Shown piece by piece: positions 45,378 through 57,310 of a stretch of 64,000 nucleotides of DNA. The position numbers and the translations under genes are program-made. This stretch comes from Pogonophryne albipinna. Lineage: Eukaryota; Chordata; Actinopteri; Perciformes; Artedidraconidae. The stretch covers positions 1,980,570 through 2,044,569 of the forward strand of contig CM053246.1 in the NCBI GenBank assembly GCA_028583405.1. The letters run 5' to 3'. The stretch's first letter is position 1. Each line of letters starts with the position of its first letter. The notes under the pieces were generated by a model. The model saw only the letters and a program-made list of their open reading frames with translations, was not told the DNA's origin and searched no databases.

Positions 45378-46752
45378 ATATAAACACTATGGACCTAACC
45401 CCCTCTAGGGAGGGTCCTCACCTCCTCTAGGGGGGTCCGGGGGAGCATCCCCCGCAAATATTTTTTTTTAAATATTGAAGTTAAAAGCATCAATCTGGTG
45501 CACTTTGAGAGCAAAAAAACACCCATATGAAACAGAACTGTAAACAGATTTTTCTTTATGGATATTTTACAAATCACTTAAACTGTATTCTTGTTTTGTC
45601 ATAGTATTTCATAACTCTTTTTCATTTATTCTCTCTGGCTGTCCATCTCATAATGTTCACATGGAAACTAGCAGTCAATAGGAATATCATTCAGAATAAT
45701 TATAATTTCTTGCAAAAATCTGTCACAAAAAGAGATTGCACATTTAAATTCAGGTGTTGTTATGGCAACGACAGTGGCCAAACAGCCACATTTACTGCTG
45801 CAAATACGTTCACACATGCTGTTGACACGTAAAGCAGTGGCAACTATGCCACCATTTCAGCTGACTTTTTCTCAGAAATACTGTCACATAACATCCTTAT
45901 ATTTCAGTGCTAGGTTAATGCTTAGCTAAGCTAGCTATGAAACACTTTAACTGACAGGACTCCGGATCAACTGTGTACTGTAAGGTAGCTTCTAGCTTCA
46001 TGTCGAACAGTAAGTCAACATTTCCCAGAGAGCTTTCTTTGAAATCACCAGGTAACGCTAAAAAACATAACATTTAGATTGTATGACAAAGTGTTTATTT
46101 AATATATCTGGCTAGCTATAGCTACTTGCTAACGGTTTAGCTTACCCCCGCGATTCAAAGTAACGTCAAAGTAGCTGTAATTTATGCTTTGCTTACATGT
46201 TCGCATAACTTGGAAGTTTACTGACATTTACATACCTTGTTCACCTGGCTCAAGTGGTGGCTCTGGGGTTGTTGTGTGAGCCACCACTTGAGAATTGTCG
46301 TCTTTTTTAAGAAAATGTTTTTTTATGTCCATCTTCAAAAACTCTGAGTCCGACTGACAGTTTATTTTAAACATTGTCACAGCTCACAGGATAGGTACCT
46401 GTCAGCCAATAAGACAGATGTTTATTTCCATTCAACTCTCTGGTTGGTCTGGTGTCTTGCCTCTGTTGCATTCACTGAACACGGGAAATTACAATCCTGC
46501 TTGTGTCATGATGAGGTTCAGGTAAAGCAAGGTTAATGTATTATATTATTGACTCAATAATATAATACATGACTTTGAGAGTAGGCAATCTAGGCATATT
46601 AACACAATTAATTAAACATACTTATCACGGCAACAGTGTACTGAGATTATTTATTTTTTAAATACATTTTATTTTTGCTAGGGGGCCCCTTAGTGGCTGC
46701 GGGGCCCTAAGCAGGCCGCTTATGTCGCTTAATGGGTCGAGCCGGCTCTGGC

Positions 46753-46984
46753 TGTACGGCAACCCGAGAGGACATTTTACACGGCCAAATTCCAAATGTA
46801 TTGAAACTCCAGACTCAACGTAAGAGCTTGAGCCTCTTCGGGGGGTGCTAACATTTAAACATACACATCATTCTTTACTTTGTCCGTTATTATATGTAGA
46901 AGATATTACTTTTTTCAACATAGCAACAACTTCAAAATAAAAGCATCTAAATCATAAAAAATAACAATTGAAATTAATCTGAAC
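46753..46984. other. Unassigned spacer
   Basis: AT-rich; nothing recognised. Confidence 0.35.
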
Positions 46985-47139
46985 GAGGGAGGTGATTTAT
47001 TATCATTACAACGTCATTTCCCGATCATTTCAATATGAATATGGTGAAATACATTCTTAGAATAAGCGAGAAATTGATTTAACTCCTGTTTGACAATAAC
47101 TGTGAATTTCTTTCTTTTTATTTAAAATTAGAAATCAAA

Positions 47140-47475
47140 TTAAATGCAGACAAATCCAAACTCATGATATTCTCAAATGGCTAAAAGTTAACTTATTTTC
47201 TCCCCAACATTTGTACTGTTCAAGGGACTGGCATTGACATTGAAAGGGTCACTACATACAAATATCTAGATTTGTATTATTGATCAGAACTTAGCTTTCA
47301 AGTCACACACTGAAAATGTTGTTTTAAAGTTAGGTTTCTCCTTTCAGACAAGGACACATTTGATGTCTGCAACGTTTTTTACCAGTATTGGATTCTGGTG
47401 ATCTACTTTACATGAATGCCTCTGATCAGTGCCTAAAGAGTTTGGATATTGTGTAGCATTGTGCATTACGTTTTA
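47140..47475 (+). mobile_element. Degraded LINE reverse-transcriptase fragment
   Basis: Across several stops the translation reads LNADKSKLMIFSNG, RVTTYKYLDL, LSFKSHTENVVLKLGFSFQT and LMSATFFTSIGFW, the thumb region of a teleost LINE. It begins at the inner edge of the left inverted repeat. Confidence 0.6.
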
Positions 47476-47835
47476 TTACTGGAAGGATATATATATTGTG
47501 AGTTTGGAATAAATATGCACTTTATGAAAATTATTAGTTGGTTACTGTTAGTAAAAACAGTAAGGTTAATACTGGATGTAACTAGTTGGAATGGCTCAAG
47601 TAAAAAACAAGGGCAAAATCTACTTCTCATTTGAGTAATCTTGTTGGCACTGGGCGAGAGCTGTTGGTGTCTGAACTGCCAACTGTGAGGGATATCCTGA
47701 GGTATGGCAGCTACTTGAGGGATCAAAGTAAAGATGACAGGAGGAACTACCCAGTGGACCAGCTGGTGGGTGATATCTTCCCTGGTCTGATTGGTCAGTG
47801 GAGCAAAGTGAATGCTCTTTTCAAACCACCTGTTA

Positions 47836-48760
47836 CAGTTGCAAGAAAAAGTATGTGAACCCTTTGGAATTACCTGGATTTCTGCATAAGTTGGTCATAA
47901 AATGTGTTCTGATCTTCATCTAAGTCACAACAATAGACAAACACAGTCTGCTTAAACTAATACCACACAAACAATTATATGTTTTCATGTTTTTATTGAA
48001 CACACCATGTAAACATTCACAGTGCAGGGTGGACAAAGTATGTGAACCCCTAGGCTAAAGACTTCTTCAAGAGCTAATTGGAGTCAGGAGTCAGCCAACC
48101 TGGAGTCCAATCAATGAGACGAGATTGGAGGTGTTGGTTAAAGCTGCCCTGCCCTATAAAAAATACACACCAGTTTTGAATTTGCTATTCTTAAGAAGCA
48201 TTGCCAGATGTGAACCATGCCTCGCACAAAAGAGCTCTCAGAAGACCTACGATTAAGAATTGTTGACTTGCATAAAGCTGGAAAGGGTTACAGAAGTATC
48301 TCTAAAAGCCTTGATGTTCATCAGTCCACGGTAAGACAAGTTGTCTATAAATGGAGAAAGTTCAGCACTGTTGCTACTCTCCCTAGGAGTGGCCGTCCTG
48401 TAAAGATGACTGCAAGAGCACAGCGCAGAATGCTCAATGAGGTGAAGAAGAATCCTAGAGTGTCAGCTAGAGACTTAAAGAAATCTCTGGCACATGCTAA
48501 CATCTCTGTTGACGAATCTACGATACGTAAAACACTGAACAAGAATGGAGTTCATGGGAGGACACCACGGAGGAAGCCACTGCTGTCCAGAAAAAACATT
48601 GCTACAAGTTTGAAGTTTGCAAAAGAGCACCTGGATGTTCCACAGCACTACTGGCAACATATTCTGTGGACAGATGAAACCAAAGTTGAGTTGTTTGGAA
48701 GGAACACACAACGCTATGTGTGGAGAATCCAAAGGGTTCACATGCTTTTTCTTGCAACTG
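47836..48760 (+). mobile_element. Tc1/mariner element, internally deleted (925 bp)
   Basis: The termini CAGTTGCAAGAAAAAGTATG and CATGCTTTTTCTTGCAACTG are inverted repeats with one mismatch, continuing into GTGAACCC. A TA stands at the left (47834-47835); the right side reads TT, so the duplication is imperfect. Full-length relatives are about 1.6 kb; here the 3' half of the gene is missing. Confidence 0.9.
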
Positions 48761-48777
48761 TTTTAATGAAAAGGTGA
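48217..48777 (+). pseudogene. Tc1-like transposase, C-terminal catalytic part deleted
   Basis: The start at 48217 ([20 protein letters not shown]) opens a frame with the two helix-turn-helix modules ([40 protein letters not shown]), the GRPVK hook between them, and the first catalytic Asp in HILWTDETKVELFG. After RYVW the frame runs into the 3' inverted repeat, so the second Asp and the third acidic residue of the DDE triad are lost. What remains could at most bind transposon ends. Confidence 0.9.
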
Positions 48778-49892
48778 CCATCATGTCCAAGCTCAAGGAG
48801 GTCTGGAATCAGGCAGTGAAGTGTTCCCTTGGGAAGGGCAAACTTGATGCCAAAGAAAGGTTCAGTGTCAGATTACCAGTTGTGAGGGGGGAGGCTGTGA
48901 TGGCTGTGTGATCCAAGCCCACATTAACTGTTCCTGCAGCAGAGAGAAAAGGATTCCTTTAAAAGATCTTGCATACATCAAGGGACAGAAAGAGAAGGTT
49001 GGAAGTAAAGGACCCTGCTGCAGCAGCAGACAAGGCAGACAGGAAGGATGTTAAGAGATGTTTGGCAAATGGTGATGAGGATCTGGAATTGGAGAGGTGC
49101 TGAAGATGAGTTTGTCCCTGAAGTTGAGCTCTTCCCTGAAACTGAACCTGAGCCTGCAGCTTCAACAAAAGTACAGAACAACTATGATGATATTCCTAAT
49201 ATTGCGCTTGCCAGTGTAAGGTATGGCATAGGGCTGAGACCAACTGCAGCTCTGATTGATGCAGGAATCATCACAGAAGACAACACAAGTAAAGTGATTG
49301 ATAAGAACAAGGTCAAGAGAGCACAGGACAAGTTGATGAGAGAGCTGGGAGAAGAGTTTGAGGAGAAGTGCAGGGAGATGGGGGGGGGGGAGGGATCTCC
49401 TGCATCCTCTTTGATGGGTGGATTGACCTGACCAATGTGATGATGGAAGCTGAGGGCAGTGACCAATCTTTTCCTGCAAAGATCAAAGAAGAACACTATT
49501 ATCCATGTTGGTTTAACGTGAAGGTCAAGCACTCCTGGATGGAAGGAGGCACATCCTGTTTCAGCTGGACTGCCTCAAGTCCCAGAGGAAGGAGGTGCTG
49601 GACCTTGTGATGCCAACTGTGAGAAGATCTGCTTGGTATGCCCACAGTGAAGCCATCCTCCAAACACTGCTGTGCTCTGAGGATCAGAAGGAAATAATTG
49701 AGGGGGTGGAGAGAATCCTGGCCATTAGGGGAGAGGGGGACCCAGACACTCAGCTGGGGGACTCCTCTGTCAGGACCAGAAGGACACCTGACATCAATTG
49801 TGATGATTCCAGCATTGGGGACTTGATCAGCTGGTCAGAAGGTGTGTCAGAGCCACCTCTCACCTGCTTGCTAAGCACCTCGGAGGTGAAAA

Positions 49893-50520
49893 ATCAAATC
49901 AAGTTTTATTTATATAGCACATTTATAAACTATTTTTGGTCGAGCCAAAAAGTGCTGTACATATAATAAAAATAGCCTACAGTAGAGACACTTTACAGCA
50001 AATACAACAGCACAGATTGTTCAGAATATCAGTATGACAATACGACACCCTCTATCCTTAGACCCTCACATCGTACAAGGAAAAACTTCCAGAGAAAACC
50101 CACAGTTTAAGGGGAAAAAATGGGAGAAACCTCAGGGAGAGCAACAGAGGAGGGATCCCTCTCCCAGGACGGACAGATGTGCAATAGATGCAGTGTGTAA
50201 ATCAAAGAGATAATACATTTTACAGCATAGGTAGTCCAAATGTTAGGAAATGCATGTGTCTGTAATGAGAAGATGAATCTACGAAGATGTCAACTACAAT
50301 CCTGTGGAAGCCTTCAGGGAGGCAGCAAGACGAGACCCAGGCAGGACCGCAGAGACAGGTTTAGCCACAACCCGAAGTCCACGACTTAATCCAGAACTCA
50401 GGATAGAGGATCCAGGACCACAGCAAGAAGATCAGCCTCGACTCCGGATCCCGGCGTAGATATAGACACAAAACAAGAAAACATTTGGCTGGGTTAATCG
50501 GAACAAGAGAAAAAAAAAAA
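49893..50520 (-). mobile_element. LINE 3' end, 5'-truncated
   Basis: The plus strand starts AAATCAAATCAAGTTTTATT and continues with TATATAGCACATTTATAAAC and GCCAAAAAGTGCTGTACATA, the reverse of a LINE 3' tail. It runs through AACTTCCAGAGAAAACCCAC and GGAGAAACCTCAGGGAGAGC, familiar teleost LINE 3' sequence. The same tail recurs at 43795 and 55243. It interrupts the transposon-like gene above. Confidence 0.65.
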
Positions 50521-50885
50521 GTCATCAAAACCCCCATGGAGGTACTCAACTGGCCTTGCCATACTCAAAGCATTGAGAGGGTTCTTAAATGGTGACCGAG
50601 GCTTCTGCTAAGTACTTCTCACAGGAAAAGAGGGATGGAGGGATCAGAGCTCAGGAGACTAGCAGGAGACTGATGTCCAAGAATGAGTCAAAGCAGGACT
50701 TGTGCAACCTGGCAAAGATTGATCTTTGTAATCTTATCCAGTTATATATACCACCTGTTAATAAATATTTAAAAAGCATTTGGCTTTGTCAATATAAATT
50801 ATTTCCCTTATATCTTTTACTATCTTATATAAAGGTTCAAAAGCGTAAAATTGCCAATTTAGAAATACAAAACGATGTAGGTTAG

Positions 50886-51376
50886 AGTTATCCTAAAAAT
50901 AAGCTCATATTTGAATTCCCCATAAAAAAACCACATAATTTAGATACCCCCATGTTAGGATTTCCTTCAGATTCATGTTAGCACCTGAGTATGACCCGCT
51001 CTATTGGTGTATGATCAAATTTGATTTCTAATTTTAAATAAAAGGAAAGAAATTCACAGTTATTGTCAAACAGGAGTTAAATCAATTTCTCGCTTATTCT
51101 AAGAATGTATTTCACCATATTCATATTTAAATGATCGGGAAATGACGTTGTAATGATAATAAATCACCTCCCTCATACAGATATACAGTAAATACTGTGG
51201 ATATGTGTAATGTTCCTCTCGGGCTGCATTTACAAATAAAATAGGAGAAAATAAATAAAATAGCTTTTGAAAATGTGTGCATCTTAAAAGTGCTTAATTT
51301 TAGATAAATAAAATAAAGGTAGCAGCAGCTTGAGTTTCCCTTTTTTCTTTGTTAACCGTTTCACATCATGACTTAA
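50886..51376. other. Spacer containing the right inverted repeat
   Basis: Apart from the inverted repeat at 51026-51177 nothing is recognisable. Confidence 0.4.
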
Positions 51377-53205
51377 CCTCTTAAGCCCTGAGCCTGTTTT
51401 TCAGGTTTCAGGCTCGAAAATGCCACTAACACAACAAAGACTATATCTTCACTTCTAAAAGGGGTAAATTAATAATCTTTTCGCTCAAAGTAATGATAAA
51501 CCTGTGAGTTGGATGTAGAAGTGTCAGAATCAATATAGATGTTTTTATTTTAAAGTAAATTCAGATGGAACATAGTAAAAACATGTAAATTCTAATGTCC
51601 GCCTAAAAATAAAACATTACTTATAGTAAAAACCACCCTTGAATGATGGGTTAGTAGACTAAAAGCTTTAGGAATCCAAACTATAACATATAATAAGTAC
51701 CCTGTATCAAGATTGATGCAAAACAAGTGAAATTTGACCTTTTTAGAGAGATTTAGACAAATAAAGTCCAGGCGGACTCACCTCTGGGTAATTTGGGAAC
51801 CATCAGTTCCATTTGAACTTTTTCACTGTAAAAATCATTTTATTACTTTGAATTTTCACTATAGGTATTCATTCCATCCAAATACAACTGTTGTGAAAAA
51901 AAATAAAAATAAAATATAAGAACATACTCTGTTATCCTCTTAGGCAAGGCAAGTTTATTTATATAGCACTTATAGGCCCCACGGACCGAAATCGCATCAT
52001 TTGCAGGAAACAACGTCTAAGGAACCTTACTATTTAATAAACTATGAATATTTTATATCCATATAACGGGAAAAAACTCATTTAACTGATCTTTTTCATT
52101 TATTTTTTCAAAAAAACCACAATGCTAACAGTGAGCATCTGAATTAGCCCCGAGCGAAAAATGCTAACTTATTACTGCACCGAAAATCACTCCTAGCTCC
52201 CTTATTACTTATCCGAGCTCCCTTATTACTTATCCTAGCTGCACATCCAACACATCGTTTTTGATCGTAAAGACACAGAATCTAACGGTGCCCACCTCAA
52301 CACTGAAAGATACAAACTTGCGACGTTATCAACAAAAACGTACATCAAAACAAGTGGCGCTAGGTACTAGCATGCGCTAGGCTAATGGCTTACCTTCCTC
52401 TTTGCCTGGTCTAAACTGGTCTTCAATGGCATTAAAACGATAAAAACGATGATGTAGTTAATCCATAGGTTAATATCCAATGGGGCTGTGTCCCCTTTGA
52501 AATGTTCTGATAATCTATAAGCAATAAAACTGCAATTCCGTTATCTGCTGTCCGCTCTGTGCTCCGTGTGCTCTGGGTTCTGCTGTAATGCCTGCTGTTA
52601 CGTAGTAAACAATAAATGAAGCCGCCTGCGTAAAGTACTTAAACTGGCTGGCATTCTTTATACTTTACGCAGGACCATATCTCTGGAACCCATTGGTCGA
52701 TTCGTGTGATTTACACCTTTTTCTTAACCATCAGAACCAATAGAATCGATGGGCAGTTCCCAAATCAACGTAAACATTACCATAGCGGACGTAATAGAGA
52801 AGCGAACAAAGCATATCTGAAAGTGCACGCCTGGACGCGTCTATCGTTTTTCCAACCCAGTTTAGATTTAACCACGCCCACTTCCGCATTACGCAAGAAC
52901 GTAGCTCTACGCGACAGCGTCATAGACTTCATCTTCGGCAGCGGTCGCGGTAAAGCAGGATATTGAATAGTTGTTTTTTGTCTTTCCAAAGGATTTGTTG
53001 ACTGAAAGTAAACGATCCTGTAATCAAAGCCATATCGAAGAGTCCTGAGATTGTATTACTGGTGTTTTATCATCTATAAATAGCCTGTGTGTATTCTCAA
53101 ATGTCGTTTTCAGGACAAACAAAAGACGTTTTAAATATCTTATCAGCTGGTGTAAGTGCAGAATATTGAATATAACCTTGACTATTACTGTGTACTTCAT
53201 TTATC

Positions 53206-53520
53206 TGACAGCATTATTTAATGATACTATTTTATATATATATATATATTTAATGATACTATTTTATATATATATATATATATATATACATTTATTCATT
53301 TATAAACATATATATATAAACACACACTTATATGTACTCACACATGTATTTATTCATTTATACACACACAGCATTATTTAATGATACTGTTTTATATATA
53401 TATATATACACACACTTATTCATTTATAAACATATAAACACACACTTATATGTACTCACACATGTATTTATTCATGTATACACACAGATGTATTCATTCA
53501 TTTGTACACACACACATATA
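53206..53520. repeat. AT-rich tandem repeats with (TA)n
   Basis: The block CAGCATTATTTAATGATACT plus a (TA)n tract and ACACACTTATATGTACTCAC is repeated two to three times between 53209 and 53500, with an extra partial unit at 53250. Frames across it are artefacts. Confidence 0.85.
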
Positions 53521-54293
53521 TATAAACAACACAATATAATAAAAACAGTTGCAATAATAAGGTATGATCAATTCTACCCTTTTGTTTTTGCTCCCATATT
53601 TCAATTCAAAGATATTTTTCAAAATCAATATTGGTGGGGGCTCTTTTGCAAAGATAATCAATAACACCACCTGACAGTTGTTGCAGATTATACAGCATAC
53701 TTGTTACTTACACACATGTGCGATGGTCCCAAAAAAGCCAAAATCCGCACAGTAAAGAAATATATACATTTATTAGGCACTCGGAATAAGGGTTGACTGT
53801 GTAATAATCATGCCTTTTAATTGGTGTATATGTCTCACCAGGTGAAGGCTGGGACAGTGGGAGGGGTGAGGTAGGAACAGGGGACTGCTGAATGCTGAAG
53901 TCCCAGGATACAATCCCAAGTTGACTGCATGATCCACTTACCTGTTTGCATCAACTGCAGGAGGTCAAGCAGGGGTCATCTGATGTCCTTCAGGTTGGAT
54001 CAACACCAGCCTCTGGAAAGATTTCATGACTGCAGAGGGCAGTGGACCTTTAGTCATGTAATACTGTGATGTTGGGTAATGCATTTGTATTAACAGGGAG
54101 GTTATATTTCAGCATTTGAGATACACCTTGAGGCCTGATTTGGTAAAAAGCCCACTTACCACGACAAGGTACAGGCCATAAATGGGATATGACAAAGACA
54201 TAAGGTGAAAAACAAATGAGAAAGAAAGGCATACACATATACAAACAGGTACATAAAGGGTGTAGAGGGGCACCGAATACCAGTGTCCTGCCT

Positions 54294-55554
54294 CTAAACA
54301 AAAAGATTGTGGTTGTGCCTGTTTATTAGAATAACCTTAAATGGTAGGTCAGGCATGTGTGGGTCTTCGGTCCTATAACATAAATCAATATATATATCAA
54401 TATTATGTAAAAAAAGCTAAACGTGAAATAATAAGTATGTGGATCAGTAAACTCACTTCATTTCCCCACGAGTACTCTTGAGTGTCGTGTGCATTTTTGC
54501 TTGACAGCAGGTGTTCTTGCTGCTTTTGGCTGCTCTCGGGTTCACCCTATGCTGACACTTATAACTTGCCTGAACAAAATAAAGCAGATTTATTATAGTA
54601 CAGGTCAAAGTAAAAAGGATCATTAAAAGGTAACTTCATGAAATATCAACAAGACAACACTTACTTTGAAAAGCACCCGCTTCCCCAACCTGGGTCGGGT
54701 AACATCCACCCTCCATGTCACCCCTGATGACCCCTTCAGCTTTTGTACCCACTCCTTGACCTGTTCCACAGTGTGGACATCCAGCCTCAAAGTGGCCTCA
54801 AAACCAGTGTGGTCCCCCAGTGAAACCACCTCTTCATACTGGCACACGTGGTATCTGCACTCACCTGGTAGCCAACCCTACAAGGAAACAGACAACTATT
54901 CATTAAAATCCACACACATAATACTGTGTCAGCTCAGAATATCAGTAAGAGTTGTGTCATGATCTGAAGAACTAAAGAGGACCATGAGGTTTAAAATGTA
55001 CTGCCTTTACTTAGAACTAGAGTAGAAACACATTATACTGGCAGGCTTAAAAAGTCTGAAAAATAAAAATCCAACCCTCAAAATCCTAAAACATTGGTAT
55101 AGTTATGCTAAAATGTTTATATTCTCTTTAAATGTACTTCATGTGCTTGCATGTTATTCTTTGTAATGCCTTGTCTTTTATCTGGACAATAAGTCTGTTA
55201 TTAAGTGGTATAGTTTAGATGATGATGATGATGATGTGTAATCAAATCAAGTTTTATTTATATAGCACATTTATAAACGATCTTTGGTCGCGCCAAAGTG
55301 CTGTACATATAATAAAAATAGCCTACAGTAGAGACACTTTACAGCTAATACAACAGCACAGATTGTTCAGAATATCAGTATGAGAAAAAACAACACCCTC
55401 TATCTATGTGTAGGTGAGGCATTGATATGAGCAAACACATCCAATGTAATTTGATGTTCATCATAATATTGAGAGATAGGTCTTATCAGATACCTTCAAC
55501 TTCGGGTACTCCATATTGTTCTGTGTGCCTCCAGAGCACACTAAAACACGACGT
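54294..55554 (-). pseudogene. Four-exon MULE/SWIM-like gene start, spliced, with premature stop
   Basis: On the minus strand four segments have AG/GT borders and join in phase: 55554-55494, 54877-54665, 54569-54457 and 54372-54294. A start in the first exon gives MEYPKLK, then GWLPGECRYHVCQYEEVVSL, LDVHTVEQVKEWVQKLKGSS and VTWRVDVTRPRLGKRVLFK. Exon 3 carries ASYKCQHRVNPRAAKSSKNT and CCQAKMHTTL, a Cys/His module; exon 4 gives TEDPHMPDLPFKVILINRHN then HNLFV and TAG. The sequence resembles the N-terminal region of MULE-type transposases and SWIM-domain proteins of fish, which would continue past this stop. It may be the gene of the surrounding TTAA-flanked element. The start and 3' end are inferred. 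Confidence 0.55.
55243..55400 (-). mobile_element. LINE 3' tail fragment
   Basis: AATCAAATCAAGTTTTATTT to GTTCAGAATATCAGTATGAG matches 49893-50035 closely and is its shorter copy in the same orientation. It lies in the first intron of the spliced gene. Confidence 0.75.
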
Positions 55555-55584
55555 CTGAAATGAAAGTAAAAAAAAGAGCCTATA

Positions 55585-55700
55585 GTTATTCAGGTACTAT
55601 TCTGATGCTAATACTTTAGTACTTATACTTGAGTATTTCTACACTCTGGTACTTGTACCTTTACTCAAGTACAATATCTTATCACTTCTTACACCTCTGG
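55585..55700. mobile_element. hAT MITE fragment (CAAGTA-rich)
   Basis: ACTTATACTTGAGTATTTCT and CTCTGGTACTTGTACC belong to the same family as 62658-63243, in the opposite orientation, truncated at one end. Confidence 0.55.
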
Positions 55701-56994
55701 AAAGCACTTTTATGTAAAGGAATACATTTTTATAAATGTCCCAACATTTCATTTTTACATGGCAAAACGTTAATATGTTAATGTCAAATGTTATATGTTG
55801 TATTATATAACAAAATAGACATTTATAACATATTAAAAATGTCTACCTTTAAATAAAATATTAAATAGATACCTTTACATCCTAAACAGAAGGTCAAAAC
55901 GTTAATATGTTACATGACAAACAAAAAAACGAAACATTATATAGGCTATATATACAGATGTTTGCTAATGTATCCCTCTTATATCCATCAGGAATTAATA
56001 TTAAATTATGAATTACGCATAAGTGTGGTCGTCAGTCATATTGACAAAGAAGCACTATTATATTGTATATTATGCGGCGTTTAAAAGGACGGTATTTCGC
56101 TTGTCAGATTCAGATTTCGCGGGTGTGCCGCGTGAGGCAGTGATGTAACCATAGGGATGTAACGCCAGGTTGATGCTGTGACGTAACGCCGCGTCGATGC
56201 TTGCGTAATGCGGAAGTGGGATCTAAACTGGGTTGGAAAAACGATAGACGCCGCCTGGACGGCAACATTTTATACCCAGTATATTGCCATAAATATGATG
56301 AAGGATTATCAGTCAAAATTTCTACGTGACACAAAGACATTGGATTAACCTTGAGCGGCGTTTTTATTCCGGTGAACACAACTTTTGATCACAAATCAAA
56401 AAAGGTAAGACGAAATTATTGTAATATTTTTTAAACCGGATGTTGTTTACTTTCTCTTTTCTGGCTGATAGCTCCGCAATTCGGGGTCCTACAGTGATGA
56501 TATTATATGTCTGGAATCTGTGGAGTCTCAGCTTTAAATCGTATATCTTGTTTGTGCAGTTACGATAAGTAATAAGGGCATTTCTACCGTGAGTGCTGTG
56601 CAAAATCCGTTGGCATTAGTTAGCATTTTTTCGCTCCATGCTAATTCAAAGGCTTGGTATTACTCTTGTGTTTCTTTTAGCTAAAAATGGTTCACATTGT
56701 CAGTTAGCGGAGTTTATTAGCGTTAAAAGGGTATGGAACATTAATAGTTTCATAAAAGTTAAGAAGCCCTGAGACATAGTCTCGTAAAAAAACTGTGGGG
56801 GGGGTCCACTGGGGGGACCCTCGGGCTTAAGAGGTTAACAGTTTCAGACGATTATAGAACATATCAGTCTTTACACATCATAACAATTGAACAGTTTTTA
56901 AGTTTCTCTTTCTTTCCCTCTTATATTGCAGTCCCTCACTCACTTTTTTTTAATTCAGTGCTAGAATTGAGCTGGAGCTTGTCCTGCCACGAGT

Positions 56995-57046
56995 TTAAAG
57001 GGGACCTATCATGCAAAATGCACTTTGTGATGTCTTTTTCACATAC
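56995..57046. mobile_element. TTAA-type MITE terminus
   Basis: TTAAAGGGGACCTATCATGC is the same terminus family as the inverted end at 21993-22012. It is cut after about 50 bp by the next element. Confidence 0.55.
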
Positions 57047-57310
57047 ATACACTGAACAAAAATATAAATGCAACACTTTTGTTTTTGCTCCCATTTTTCA
57101 TGAGATGAACTCAAAGATCTAAATCATTTTCTATATACACAAAATAACCATTTCTCTCAAATATTGTTCACAAATCTGAAAAAATCTGTGATAGTGAGCA
57201 CTTCTCCTTTGCCGAGATAATCCATCCCACCTCACAGGTGTGGCATATCAAGATGCTGATTAGACAGCATGATTATTGCACAGGTGTGCCTTAGGCTAGC
57301 CACAATAATT
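57047..57310 (+). mobile_element. Tc1/mariner-like left end
   Basis: CACTGAACAAAAATATAAATG followed by CAACACTTTTGTTTTTGCTC is a familiar teleost Tc1-like terminus, preceded by TA. About 260 bp are present; no transposase and no opposite end. Confidence 0.55.

Larger units (their letters stand above)
42999..46752. mobile_element. hAT-like composite region
   Basis: The right end GACCCATTAAGCGACATAAGCGG (minus strand) closing at CAGAGCCGG near 46752 is a familiar teleost hAT end. The left end (GGCCGTAAGCAAGCTTTGGC near 42994) resembles its inner part but lacks the outermost bases. A second hAT (43134-45377) is nested inside. 45386-46680 holds no recognisable gene. Confidence 0.4.
47631..50885 (+). 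pseudogene. Unassigned transposon-like gene, split by two insertions
   Basis: Segments are 47643-47835 (SELPTVRDILRYGSYLRDQS, NYPVDQLVGDIFPGLIGQWS), 48761-49892 (FNEKVTIMSKLKEVWNQAVK; then NIALASVRYGIGLRPTAALI and SKVIDKNKVKRAQDKLMREL, frameshifted at a G run near 49381; then SCILFDGWIDLTNVMMEAEG and MPTVRRSAWYAHSEAILQTL) and 50525-50730 (MEVLNWPCHTQSIERVLKW, then SQEKRDGGIRAQETSRRLMS). I recall the PCHTQSxERxVKxVTEAS block from a widespread but, to me, unnamed group of transposon-like proteins in fish and invertebrates. It is interrupted by the Tc1 at 47836-48760 and the LINE end at 49893-50520, and has at least three frameshifts. Removing the Tc1 gives a readable join (FKPPV to FNEKV). I assign no function. 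Confidence 0.5.
46986..51177. other. 4.2-kb segment bounded by ~150-bp inverted repeats
   Basis: The plus-strand sequence 46986-47143 (GAGGGAGGTGATTTATTATC through AAATTAGAAATCAAATT) is the near-exact reverse complement of 51026-51177, with only a few differences. Between them lie a LINE fragment, the split gene described below, a Tc1 copy and a LINE 3' end. The repeats could be long termini of one DNA element or two oppositely oriented copies of one repeat. I see no clear target duplication outside them. Confidence 0.75.
51377..56834. mobile_element. TTAA-flanked element with long imperfect inverted repeats (5.46 kb)
   Basis: The ends CCTCTTAAGCCC and GGGCTTAAGAGG are exact inverted repeats and TTAA stands on both sides (51373-51376 and 56835-56838). 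Further inward the arms still match: 52142-52172 with 56615-56646 (GAATTAGC..CGAGCGAAAAATGCTAAC) and about 52838-52905 with 56190-56252 (CTATCGTTTTTCCAACCCAG and TTCCGCATTACGCAAG). The arms differ in length because of insertions on the left. piggyBac and Kolobok are the known TTAA users; the gene inside looks different, so the superfamily is open. Confidence 0.6.
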
